10,659 nt of DNA from Firmicutes bacterium UBA5454 (GCA_002426555.1 DIQU01000012.1:6002-16660), one strand, 5' to 3'; positions 1 to 6,798 are shown, numbered from the stretch's first letter. Numbers and translations: made by a program. Notes: generated from the letters alone by a model not told the origin.

Positions 1-554
1 TTGTATCTGCTCATAGCCTGTTCGACATCATGTGATAGAATACATTCAATCCCCTTGACGGCTCTCGCACAGGCATCCTTCACAGCTTCTGCTTCTTCAT
101 CACGGAAACGAGACAATACATAATCAACCAATTCCCATCCGTCGGGAGGCTGTCCAATACCAATACGGACACGGGGGAAATCCTGATCCTGCAGGTGATA
201 GATAACAGAACGCATTCCATTATGAGTACCGGCACTGCCTTCAGGACGAATCCGCATGACTCCGGGCTCCAGATCTACATCGTCATATATCAGAATTATG
301 TGCCGGGGCTCGGGCTTATACCACTGCTTCAAAGCCAATAGGCTTTCTCCGCTGTTATTCATAAAGGTTTGAGGCTTGGCCAATACAAGCTTTTGACAGC
401 CTATGCGCCCTTCACCCAAAACAGCCTTGTGTTTTATTCGATCTACACGGATGCCGTGAGCTTCCGCTAAAAGATCCAGCACATGGAAGCCAATATTGTG
501 CCGGGTGCCATGGTATCGGTAACCTGGGTTACCCAGCCCTGCAATGAGATACAT
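1..554 (-). CDS. pth: Peptidyl-tRNA hydrolase, 3' end cut by window edge
   Basis: Pth hydrolyses the ester bond of peptidyl-tRNAs released by stalled ribosomes and recycles tRNA in the cytosol. The reading frame opens at ATG 554 and stays open for 184 complete codons to the window edge, nearly the usual full length of about 185 to 190 residues. The family signature is at the N-terminus: GLGNPG (residues 6-11) and TRHNIGF (17-23). The four active-site positions are present: N9, H19, N66 (in FMNNSG) and N112 (in HNG), along with D91 in the YDDVDL segment. The gene starts 3 bases after the glmU stop. Its ribosome binding site (AAAGGAAA) lies in the last glmU codons, so the two are probably co-translated. 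In Bacillus, prs and ctc lie between glmU and pth; they are absent here. Residues after 184 are not visible. Confidence 0.96.
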   Translation of the reverse strand, partial: MYLIAGLGNPGYRYHGTRHNIGFHVLDLLAEAHGIRVDRIKHKAVLGEGRIGCQKLVLAKPQTFMNNSGESLLALKQWYKPEPRHIILIYDDVDLEPGVMRIRPEGSAGTHNGMRSVIYHLQDQDFPRVRIGIGQPPDGWELVDYVLSRFRDEEAEAVKDACARAVKGIECILSHDVEQAMSRY

Positions 555-557
555 CTG

Positions 558-1835
558 TTATTTCCTTTCTGTCTGTTCTTTCTGCTCTTCCTGTTCTTTC
601 TGCTCTTTCTCTTCCCTTTTGTCTACCCAGCCTTCCTTGTTTACCTGTCTTGCTCTTGCAATGGCAAGAGCCTTTGCCGGAACATTTTCCGTTATGGTTG
701 AGCCGGCTGCTACATAGGCATTATCATCAACTTCAACCGGTGCTACAAGATTTACATTGCAGCCAATGAAAGCATGATTCCCGACAGTGACCCTTTGTTT
801 TCGCTTTCCGTCATAGTTGACACAAACCACTCCACAGCCTATATTGACATCCTTCCCCAGCTGGGCATCACCGATATAGCTGAGATGGGAGACCTTGCTC
901 TCATCACCGATAATGGATTTTTTCACCTCAACAAAGTCACCAATTCGTACATTGCTTCCAATGATACTGTCGGGACGTATATAGGCAAAGGGACCCACTG
1001 TGGAATCCTGCCCTACAGTGCTGTCCAGTATTACAGATGATTGAAGGGTAACCCTATCATCAATTGTTGCATTGTGCAGCCTGTTGTTGGGATACAAGAT
1101 GCAAGCATCACCTATAGTTGTGCTGCCTTCCAATACATTTCCGGGATATATAAGTGTGTCACGACCAATACGGACTTCAGGACTTATGTAAGTTTGGCTG
1201 GGATCCAAAAAGCTGACACCATTTCTCATATGTATCTCATTGATTCGAAGCCGCATACGTGCTTCAGCAGCTGCCAGATTTACTCGATCATTAACTATCA
1301 GCAGTTCATTGATATCAGCGGGATGGAAAGCCTGGATATCAGACAGCTGACTTTTCTGGTTTTCAAGCATGGTATTCAGCCAAGCGGTGGAAAAACAACA
1401 GACCTGATGTAGAAATGATATATCACTCAAGGGGTCTTCTATTGACATGACAGCCGCATCCAGACTTCGGCTCTCAGTAAACTGCAATAAAGTCTGCAAG
1501 GTGGTGCTTGTTACCAGAGGCATATGAGCAGGAAGCAGAATAAGCATGTCGGCATTGCCTGCCAAATGCACCAGAGCATGAAGATCAATGAGATCAGCTG
1601 TAGACATATCCATCACTTTTACGATTTGGGCATTGGAAACATGCTCTTTTATTTGTTCTGCATTCTTATCAACCAGAATAGAAGGCGGGGTACTTGTGAT
1701 CTGTTTTGCCAGATGAATTGCATTATGCAGCATACTGCGTCCGCATACCTTATGCAAAGGTAATGGTATGCTGGAGTTCATTGTATCCTTGTCACTGGTA
1801 AAGGCAGATATAATGACAAAAACCGATTTTCCCAT
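558..1835 (-). CDS. glmU: GlmU-like protein: intact acetyltransferase half, degenerate uridylyltransferase half
   Basis: Normal GlmU acetylates glucosamine-1-phosphate (C-terminal left-handed beta-helix) and then couples it to UTP (N-terminal domain), giving UDP-GlcNAc for peptidoglycan. Here the beta-helix half (about 207-405) is complete: R287, K305, H317 (the acetyltransferase base, in KVSHLSYIGDA), Y320, NYDG (340-343) and K346 are in place. The first 180 residues keep only the outline of the nucleotidyltransferase fold. The LAAGxGTRM loop reads IISAFTSDKDTM, the Lys of the LPK motif is replaced (IPLPLHKV), and the metal-binding Asp of GDVPL is His104 (AHMPL). About 45 residues are missing relative to the usual 455. 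The tail (406-425) is a K/E/Q-rich low-complexity run. Start ATG 1835 follows AAGGAG at good spacing, and a promoter lies upstream. Acetyltransferase activity is inferred as retained and UDP-GlcNAc pyrophosphorylase as lost. Confidence 0.93.
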   Translation of the reverse strand: MGKSVFVIISAFTSDKDTMNSSIPLPLHKVCGRSMLHNAIHLAKQITSTPPSILVDKNAEQIKEHVSNAQIVKVMDMSTADLIDLHALVHLAGNADMLILLPAHMPLVTSTTLQTLLQFTESRSLDAAVMSIEDPLSDISFLHQVCCFSTAWLNTMLENQKSQLSDIQAFHPADINELLIVNDRVNLAAAEARMRLRINEIHMRNGVSFLDPSQTYISPEVRIGRDTLIYPGNVLEGSTTIGDACILYPNNRLHNATIDDRVTLQSSVILDSTVGQDSTVGPFAYIRPDSIIGSNVRIGDFVEVKKSIIGDESKVSHLSYIGDAQLGKDVNIGCGVVCVNYDGKRKQRVTVGNHAFIGCNVNLVAPVEVDDNAYVAAGSTITENVPAKALAIARARQVNKEGWVDKREEKEQKEQEEQKEQTERK

Positions 1836-1896
1836 ACTTTCACTCCTTCCAACATTTATCGTCCTCTAATCAAGGAAGTATGGATTGATTTCCTTC

Positions 1897-1925
1897 ATTA
1901 TATCATTCTCTCATGCTATTTACAA
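1897..1925 (-). promoter_or_regulatory. Sigma-A-type promoter for glmU-pth
   Basis: On the minus strand a TTGTAA -35 box (1920-1925) and a perfect TATAAT -10 box (1897-1902) are separated by exactly 17 bases. They sit about 62 bases upstream of the glmU start. The spoVG terminator lies just upstream, so glmU-pth can be a separate transcription unit. Confidence 0.7.
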
Positions 1926-1977
1926 AAGAAGTTGTTTGGTTTTATGTCTATCCGCTTCGATTGAATCTTGGCACACT

Positions 1978-2029
1978 AAAAAGCAAAAAAGCTAAAAGGA
2001 GAGTTTCCCCTCCTCTTATGCTTTTCGCT
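1978..2029 (-). terminator. Rho-independent terminator after spoVG
   Basis: On the minus strand, just after the spoVG stop, the arms AGGAG and CTCCT (2010-2014 and 1997-2001) pair across an 8-base loop. AGC/GCT segments extend the stem with internal loops. A T-rich tract (TTTTTTGCTTTTT) follows. It separates spoVG from the glmU promoter. Confidence 0.7.
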
Positions 2030-2042
2030 GCTCATTTCCTAC

Positions 2043-2303
2043 TCATTCCTCGTCCATACTGGTGTAACGTTCCAACACAAGATTCTGAAGCCTTTCCCTC
2101 GTTTCAGAATTGATTGGATGAGCGATATCCCGGTACTCTCCATCAGGAGTTTTACGGCTGGGCATGGCTATAAACAATCCGCTTTGACCTTCGATCACCT
2201 TGATGTCATGAACTACGAACTCATTGTCAAAGGTAACAGAGGCCACTGCCTTCATTTTACCATCACTTCCAACCTTCCGGATACGGACATCTGTAAAGGT
2301 CAC
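2043..2303 (-). CDS. spoVG: SpoVG, regulator of septation and sporulation
   Basis: SpoVG is a small, conserved, site-specific nucleic-acid-binding regulator, linked in Bacillus to asymmetric septation and spore cortex formation and in other Firmicutes to capsule and virulence genes. The 86-residue product has the family's usual core: an N-terminal TDVRIRKV strand (4-11), an EFVVHDIKVIEG segment (28-39) and FIAMPSRK (44-51), then YRDIAHPINSETRERLQ (57-73). The start is GTG 2303; GGAAGGTGGTG lies 8 to 10 bases before it, and no in-frame ATG is near. It sits between purR and glmU, as in B. subtilis but without yabJ. A sigma-H-like promoter precedes it and a terminator follows it. Confidence 0.96.
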   Translation of the reverse strand: MTFTDVRIRKVGSDGKMKAVASVTFDNEFVVHDIKVIEGQSGLFIAMPSRKTPDGEYRDIAHPINSETRERLQNLVLERYTSMDEE

Positions 2304-2374
2304 CTAAACACCACCTTCCAGCAAATACAAGCTGCACTCAAGTTGCATCACTTATGTAACTATTTACTGTACCT

Positions 2375-2399
2375 ATTCGCCAAAAAAATGGATACTCCT
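2375..2399 (-). promoter_or_regulatory. Candidate sigma-H promoter of spoVG
   Basis: On the minus strand AGGAGTA (2393-2399) is followed after 14 bases by GAAT (2375-2378) in the context GGCGAATAG. This resembles the sigma-H pattern AGGAwwT and RnnGAAT. In B. subtilis spoVG is a classic sigma-H gene with an AT-rich box upstream, and an AT-rich run (2400-2423) lies in the matching place here. The match is by eye and the G within the -35 element is off consensus. Confidence 0.5.
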
Positions 2400-2423
2400 T
2401 CTAAATTATAGAAAATTTACAAA

Positions 2424-3248
2424 TCAGTCTGTTATCCAATTAGCAGCTGAAATTTTTATTTGGTTTTTACCTTCATTAATTCCTTCCAATACCATCAGGG
2501 AGGTGTATTCATCCACCAATTTGCTGACAGGTTCCCTGGTGGCAATGACAAAACCGGTTCCCGCAATATCCACATGAAACTCCTTCAGCAGGTTAGCCAT
2601 GCCTCGAGCAGTTCCGCCGCCTTTCATGAAGTCATCTATAATTAGAGCGCGGCTGCCTTCCGTTATCGCCCGCTTGGAGATAGACATGGTTTGTATTCTA
2701 CGTGTTGAAGCCGTAACGTAATTGATGCTGACCAGGGGCCCTGCTACGGCTTGTCCATCACGCCCCGCCACCACAACAGGGCAGCCCAGGAAATGAGCAA
2801 CAGCAAGGGCTGCAGGAGTACCCTTGGTTTCCACTGTAAAAACAAAATCAGGCTTCGTATCCATAAAACGAGTTGCCAGGATCTCTCCGATTTGGTTGAT
2901 CTGCTGAGGATCGTGAAGAATATCATTCATGTAAAGATATCCTCCGGCCAATATTCGATTCGGCTCAGATAGTTCATGACATAAATTAACAATGTAGTTT
3001 GAGATGTCTTGCTTTTCCATCATAGGCACAAAACGGATTCCGCCTCCTGCTCCTGCTGTGGTAACCACGTCTCCAAGATGGAATTCCAATAAGGTGCTGC
3101 GAATGACTGCCATATCTTCACAAATAGTGGACTTGCCTGAATGGAACAGTTCACTGAAATAGTTCAGGGTATAATTTTTATTGGGATGACTGCACAAAAT
3201 CCGTGTCATGGCAGCAATCCGCTCATTTTTTTTGACTATCAGCTCCAT
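2424..3248 (-). CDS. purR: PurR, PRPP-responsive purine regulator
   Basis: This is the Bacillus/Clostridium-type PurR, unrelated to E. coli PurR. It binds PurBox sites of purine genes and is released by PRPP. Residue numbers here count from a TTG at 3251. A winged-helix DNA-binding domain fills about 6-75, with the recognition region around SGKSTICEDMAVI (38-50). A type I phosphoribosyltransferase domain fills about 85-265, with the PRPP-binding loop ALIIDDFMKGGGTARGM (202-218) and a conserved INYVTASTRRIQTMS stretch (176-190). The length, about 275 residues, is normal. The likely start is ATG 3248, which overlaps the fabZ stop as TGATG and implies translational coupling; the in-frame TTG one codon earlier is possible. 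The place before spoVG matches B. subtilis, while direct linkage to fabZ does not. Confidence 0.95.
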   Translation of the reverse strand: MELIVKKNERIAAMTRILCSHPNKNYTLNYFSELFHSGKSTICEDMAVIRSTLLEFHLGDVVTTAGAGGGIRFVPMMEKQDISNYIVNLCHELSEPNRILAGGYLYMNDILHDPQQINQIGEILATRFMDTKPDFVFTVETKGTPAALAVAHFLGCPVVVAGRDGQAVAGPLVSINYVTASTRRIQTMSISKRAITEGSRALIIDDFMKGGGTARGMANLLKEFHVDIAGTGFVIATREPVSKLVDEYTSLMVLEGINEGKNQIKISAANWITD

Positions 3249-3682
3249 CAACCCCTTGTGGTAAGTGCAAACATAATCTCTCCTTCTGCTGCCACTTCTC
3301 CATCTACTGAAGCTCTGACTGCAGCCTTGCCCATGATTCCCTTCATCCTGATGATTCTGGCTTCCAATTGCAATTTATCGCCAGGAACTACCTGTCTTCG
3401 AAAACGGACCTTGTCAATGCCGGTAAAAAGTGCCAACCTTCCATTGTCTTCCTCGCTGCCTAAAACAGCAACTGCTCCCAGCTGAGCCAGTGCCTCTAAA
3501 ACCAAGACACCGGGCATTACGGGATAACCTGGAAAATGACCTTGAAAAAAAGGTTCATTGATTGTGATATTCTTATATCCCTTGGCAGAATTCCCTGGAA
3601 ACAGTTCAGTAACACAATCCACCAATAAAAAAGGGTATCGGTGAGGAATGCGCTTCATGATTTCATTGATATCCAGATACAT
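3248..3682 (-). CDS. fabZ: 3-hydroxyacyl-[acyl-carrier-protein] dehydratase FabZ
   Basis: FabZ dehydrates beta-hydroxyacyl-ACP to trans-2-enoyl-ACP in the elongation cycle of type II fatty acid synthesis. The 144-residue hotdog-fold product has the usual length. It shows the N-terminal IMKRIPHRYPFLLVD signature (8-22) and the active-site helix with catalytic H49 (in FFQGHFPGYPVMPG) and E63 (in LVLEALAQ). The start ATG 3682 follows GGAAGGAG at 6 bases and lies 16 bases after the mbl stop. Its own stop overlaps the purR start, so mbl-fabZ-purR reads as one transcription unit. Confidence 0.97.
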   Translation of the reverse strand: MYLDINEIMKRIPHRYPFLLVDCVTELFPGNSAKGYKNITINEPFFQGHFPGYPVMPGVLVLEALAQLGAVAVLGSEEDNGRLALFTGIDKVRFRRQVVPGDKLQLEARIIRMKGIMGKAAVRASVDGEVAAEGEIMFALTTRG

Positions 3683-3698
3683 ATGCTGCTCCTTCCAG

Positions 3699-4739
3699 TT
3701 AATATGCTACAGGGACCCCTTTCCGGTGTTCAAATACAAAAGCTTTGGAGTATGCATCCAGAGATTCCAATGCTTTACCTGTACCCAATGCTACACATGA
3801 GATGGCGTCTTCTGCGAGGTAAACGGCAATTTTAGTACGCTCCTGCAGGAGTTTGTCGAAGCCGTACAGCAGGGCTCCGCCTCCTGTCAAGCAAATCCCC
3901 TGTTCACTGATATCAGAGGCCAGCTCTGGCGGTGTACGTTCCAAGACAGAATGTACGCACTCCAGAATATCCTGTATCGGTTCTTCCAAGGCTTCAATCA
4001 TCTCTTCAGAAGAAACACTCACGGCTTTGGGAAGACCGGAAATCAGGTTGCGGCCTGTGATATTCATAAATATCTGCTCCTTTCTGGGATAGGCCGAACC
4101 GATGTTGATCTTCATATTTTCTGCTGTTCTGTCGCCTATGAGCAGATTGTGTTTTTTGCGCATATATTTCATGATCGCTTCATCGAAATCATTTCCTGCC
4201 ACCTTGATGGTTTCTGAAAGAACCGCACCTCCCAGAGAAATGACTGCTGCATCGGTAGTGCCGCCGCCGATATCAATCAACATATGCCCGCAGGCTTTGG
4301 AAATATCCAGACCGGCGCCAATGGCAGCTGCAATGGGCTCTTCAATAAGAAAAATCCGCCCTGCTCCCGCTTCTGCTGCAGCATCCAATACTGCACGTTT
4401 TTCTACTTCCGTTACCCCGCTGGGTACACAAATAACTACCCTTGGTTTTCCAAACAGGTGCTTTCGCGTAACCTTGTGCAAAAAATATTTCAGCATCTTT
4501 TCCGTAATTTCGTAATCGGATATGACTCCCGCCGACAGCGGTCGAGTGGCTACGATATTACCAGGTGTCCGGCCCAGCATCCTTTGGGCTTCTTCCCCTA
4601 CCGCCAGCACCTTACTCGTATTTTTATCAATGGATATAACAGAAGGTTCCTTTAATACAATACCCTTACCTTTGATATATACCAGCACACTGGCTGTCCC
4701 CAAATCGATGCCGATATCTCTGAACCCCAACAAAAGCAA
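3699..4739 (-). CDS. mbl: MreB/Mbl-family rod-shape actin
   Basis: This is a bacterial actin that forms membrane-associated filaments and guides sidewall peptidoglycan synthesis. With residues counted from GTG 4745 (348 residues), phosphate-1 is IGIDLGTAS (11-19), phosphate-2 is LIDIGGGTTDAA, and the adenosine site is CLTGGGALLYG. KGKGIVLKEPSV and VGEEAQRMLGRTPGNIVA are strongly family-like. The start is uncertain: AAAGG touches GTG 4745, so TTG 4739, five bases after it, is more credible. TTG 4730 would give the common family N-terminus (M-L-G-F-R-D-I-G-I-D). Neighbouring spoIIID and fabZ favour the mbl paralogue over mreB, although the sequence has features of both. Two promoters lie upstream, so expression need not depend on the interrupted spoIIID. 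Confidence 0.93.
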   Translation of the reverse strand: MLLLGFRDIGIDLGTASVLVYIKGKGIVLKEPSVISIDKNTSKVLAVGEEAQRMLGRTPGNIVATRPLSAGVISDYEITEKMLKYFLHKVTRKHLFGKPRVVICVPSGVTEVEKRAVLDAAAEAGAGRIFLIEEPIAAAIGAGLDISKACGHMLIDIGGGTTDAAVISLGGAVLSETIKVAGNDFDEAIMKYMRKKHNLLIGDRTAENMKINIGSAYPRKEQIFMNITGRNLISGLPKAVSVSSEEMIEALEEPIQDILECVHSVLERTPPELASDISEQGICLTGGGALLYGFDKLLQERTKIAVYLAEDAISCVALGTGKALESLDAYSKAFVFEHRKGVPVAY

Positions 4740-4764
4740 TCTCACCTTTCCATATAATATTAAA

Positions 4765-4794
4765 ATGATACAAGCAGTAACCCATACAAGTCAA
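4765..4794 (-). promoter_or_regulatory. Proximal promoter of mbl-fabZ-purR
   Basis: On the minus strand TTGACT (4789-4794) and TATCAT (4765-4770) are separated by 18 bases. They end about 25 bases before the mbl start. This is a good sigma-A match. Confidence 0.6.
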
Positions 4795-4809
4795 CAATAT
4801 ATACTAAAT

Positions 4810-4838
4810 AATATACTCTTATTCTACAAAATTCGCAA
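4810..4838 (-). promoter_or_regulatory. Distal promoter of mbl-fabZ-purR
   Basis: On the minus strand TTGCGA (4833-4838) and TATATT (4810-4815) are separated by 17 bases, about 20 bases upstream of the proximal promoter. Confidence 0.5.
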
Positions 4839-4877
4839 TAACCCTTTTTTATACAAAGAAAAACATGACCTTCCAGC

Positions 4878-4914
4878 AAAAAGCAGCTGTATACGTCACG
4901 TTTATCCTGCTTTT
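4878..4914 (-). terminator. Probable terminator after spoIIID
   Basis: On the minus strand AAAAGCAG (4907-4914) pairs with CTGCTTTT (4879-4886) across a 20-base loop, and the second arm runs into a short T tract. It lies between the spoIIID stop and the mbl promoters. The loop is long and the stem AT-rich, so strength is uncertain. Confidence 0.45.
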
Positions 4915-4989
4915 GATTCATATTCTGTGCGTTTCATCCGTTTTCATACCACATGCTTTTCAGGAAAATATATGATGCTAAGAGAGTTA

Positions 4990-5139
4990 TCAGTCCTTAT
5001 ATCCACATGACTTATATTTGATGCGGGTCGCTCGTCCGCCTCTTATGTGTCTTTCTGCTTTATTTTGTTCCAGTACCTTTTTGACTTCATCTGAAATAGT
5101 GGGGTTTATCTTCGGAAGGCGTTCCGACACGTCCTTGTG
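4990..5139 (-). pseudogene. spoIIID: 3' half of spoIIID, interrupted by the integrated element
   Basis: SpoIIID is a short DNA-binding protein (about 80 to 95 residues) made in the mother cell under sigma-E; it tunes the sigma-E and sigma-K regulons. The frame from 5139 to the TGA at 4990 encodes HKDVSERLPKINP, then EVKKVLEQNKAERHIRGG and ATRIKYKS. This matches remembered B. subtilis SpoIIID (HKDLTERLPEINP, RHLRGGEATKLKYKK) and covers the recognition-helix end and the C-terminal basic region. Upstream of His the similarity stops abruptly: the family has S-T-V before HKD, while here the codons give I-S-L and then unrelated sequence that is recombinase gene in another frame. The nearest in-frame ATG (5217) only yields an artefactual chimera. 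The N-terminal half is not in the window. mbl follows, as in B. subtilis, supporting the identity. Confidence 0.85.
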
Positions 5140-6673
5140 CAAGGATATTAGACGTTGGAATGGTTTCTTTTGATTCCACCCCCTCCATATAAAGGTAAAG
5201 CTGGAGCCTGCCGTCATGGTTTACTACTATCTTTTCGATGATAGATTTAAGCATTTCATTTTCTAATTTTTCAGCAGTCACTACCTGTTCAATCCTTTCA
5301 AAAACGCTCTCTACTTCTCGTCTAATATCTGAAGTAATATCTCTCCTAAACACTGTCTGCTGTTTTAGTCTCAAAGCTCTTAATTGTCGATTTAAAGGGT
5401 CGGTGCATTTCTTGAGCTCTAGCATATCAATTACTTCTGCTTTGTACATCTCCATATATTTCAACTTATCTTTTTCTACCTTTGCTATCTCTCTTTCTAT
5501 TTCTTCTGGATTCTTCTCTGGGTTCTCTTTTTCTAGTTTAGATTCTATCTCATCTACAATAAGAGAGATATTTTTTTTCTTACTCACAAGCAAGCCTTGG
5601 AGGTATTGAATAAGAGCCTCGTGCATATCAGCTTCATCCACTCGTGTCTTATTAGAGCAGTAATCCGCTCCGTATGAGTTGCGAGATGAACATGTCCAGT
5701 ACTCATAAGTTCGCCCGGAATGGCTGTATTTGCGCTTCATGCGACGGAATGAATATCCACACTCTGGGCAATTTAAAAGCTGGGAGAGGGGATATTGGTA
5801 TGAATTACGCTTATTATGCATGTTGAATTGTATATTGCGTTGTTCCATTATTATTTGGGCTTTCTCATAAGTCTCGTTATCTATAATTTTGCATTCTGGT
5901 CTCTCAACGACAATCTGTTCTTCTTTTGGTAAATCCTCTCGTGTCCCTGTCAAAAAATCCTTGACTTGCTGCTTTAAGTATACTGTTCTCCCTATATAAA
6001 TTGGATTTTTAATGATCTGTCCTACTGTAGTAGCCGTCCATTTGGTATGCAGCTTTTTTGTCTTGATACCTCTCGCATTAAGTTCTCCTGCAATTCGTGT
6101 AGTTCCCATGTTTTGGTTTACGTACATGTCGTATATATCCCTTACAGTAGCTGTTTCTTCGGCGTTTGGCTCTAGTGTATGTTTATCTATCCTGTCGTAA
6201 CCAAAAACAAAATTTGGCACGGCTATGTTACCTCGGAGCGCATTTTGCCGCTTGCCCCATTTAACACGCACTGAGAGGTTAGCAGATTCCGCTTGGGCAT
6301 TACTCGCCATCATTGTTAGATAATTTTCGTCTGCATTGATAATGTCCATCCCGTATGAAACAAAAAACACATTAATATCCATAGCTTTTAATTCCCTGAT
6401 AGAAAGGAGGAAATCCACTGTGTTTCTGGCAAACCTCGAAACGTCTTTAACAAGGATAGCACCAAACTTTCGAGCTCGGGCATCCCTCATCATCTTTAGA
6501 AATTCGGGGCGTTTACTTAATTGTTTACCCGAAATTCCTTCATCAGGATAAATCTTATATAGCTCATAATTTCGGTTTTTGCATATATCCTTAAAGTATT
6601 CAATTTGATTATCCAGGCTGTCCAATTGCTGGTCCTTTTCGGTACTAACGCGACAATAGCAAGCCACTATCAT
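5087..6673 (-). CDS. Large serine recombinase (site-specific integrase/excisionase)
   Basis: This recombinase would integrate and excise the element by concerted double-strand cleavage and rotation. The 528-residue product begins with the resolvase domain: nucleophile S10 in YCRVSTEKD, with R8 and the DVSRFAR helix (77-83). A Recombinase domain follows (about 152-280; GYDRID, TTRIAGELNARGI and IIKNPIYIG are typical). A zinc ribbon (C302, C305, C328, C339) and a coiled-coil region (about 365-440) come next. Length and order fit the TndX/SpoIVCA-like family. The start ATG 6673 has a weak site (GTAGGG) about 11 bases upstream. Codons from about 512 onward lie in spoIIID-derived sequence in a different frame, so the C-terminus depends on integration state. 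The orientation, reading towards the spoIIID 3' half, makes it the best candidate for excision. Confidence 0.95.
   Translation of the reverse strand: MIVACYCRVSTEKDQQLDSLDNQIEYFKDICKNRNYELYKIYPDEGISGKQLSKRPEFLKMMRDARARKFGAILVKDVSRFARNTVDFLLSIRELKAMDINVFFVSYGMDIINADENYLTMMASNAQAESANLSVRVKWGKRQNALRGNIAVPNFVFGYDRIDKHTLEPNAEETATVRDIYDMYVNQNMGTTRIAGELNARGIKTKKLHTKWTATTVGQIIKNPIYIGRTVYLKQQVKDFLTGTREDLPKEEQIVVERPECKIIDNETYEKAQIIMEQRNIQFNMHNKRNSYQYPLSQLLNCPECGYSFRRMKRKYSHSGRTYEYWTCSSRNSYGADYCSNKTRVDEADMHEALIQYLQGLLVSKKKNISLIVDEIESKLEKENPEKNPEEIEREIAKVEKDKLKYMEMYKAEVIDMLELKKCTDPLNRQLRALRLKQQTVFRRDITSDIRREVESVFERIEQVVTAEKLENEMLKSIIEKIVVNHDGRLQLYLYMEGVESKETIPTSNILAQGRVGTPSEDKPHYFR
5132..5145. repeat. 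Candidate attachment-site core at the spoIIID/element junction
   Basis: TCCTTG-TG-CAAGGA is a perfect 6+6 inverted repeat around a TG dinucleotide (5138-5139). It lies exactly where SpoIIID homology ends. Large serine recombinases cut around a central non-palindromic dinucleotide flanked by imperfect inverted arms, so TG is the predicted crossover. The second copy should lie at the far end of the element. Confidence 0.55.
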
Positions 6674-6798
6674 TTATGATCATCCCTACTTTACTTCTTT
6701 ATTATATTTATGAAATATGAGGAGAGATAAGAAATTCCTCCTTCCTGCTTGTCCTACTTAACTATTGCTAGTTTAACTTTTCAATTTTCTTTAATTAA

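Noticed and set aside
774..1412. Plus-strand ORFs opposite glmU
   Set aside because: They are antisense shadows of the well-supported glmU frame and show no ribosome binding sites or family motifs.
1885..1902. An AAGGAA/TTCCTT inverted repeat near the glmU promoter as an operator
   Set aside because: It is six base pairs of purine-rich sequence with a 12-base loop; chance occurrence is likely and it matches no known regulator site.
3853..4655. Several overlapping plus-strand ORFs opposite mbl
   Set aside because: They are mirror frames of a conserved gene, mutually overlapping and Cys/Pro/Ser-rich, with no motifs.
4990..5217. A 75-codon minus-strand ORF starting at ATG 5217 taken as an independent gene
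   Set aside because: Only the part after the junction (5139 down) resembles SpoIIID; the first 26 codons are the recombinase gene read in another frame, so this is a chimera of the insertion.
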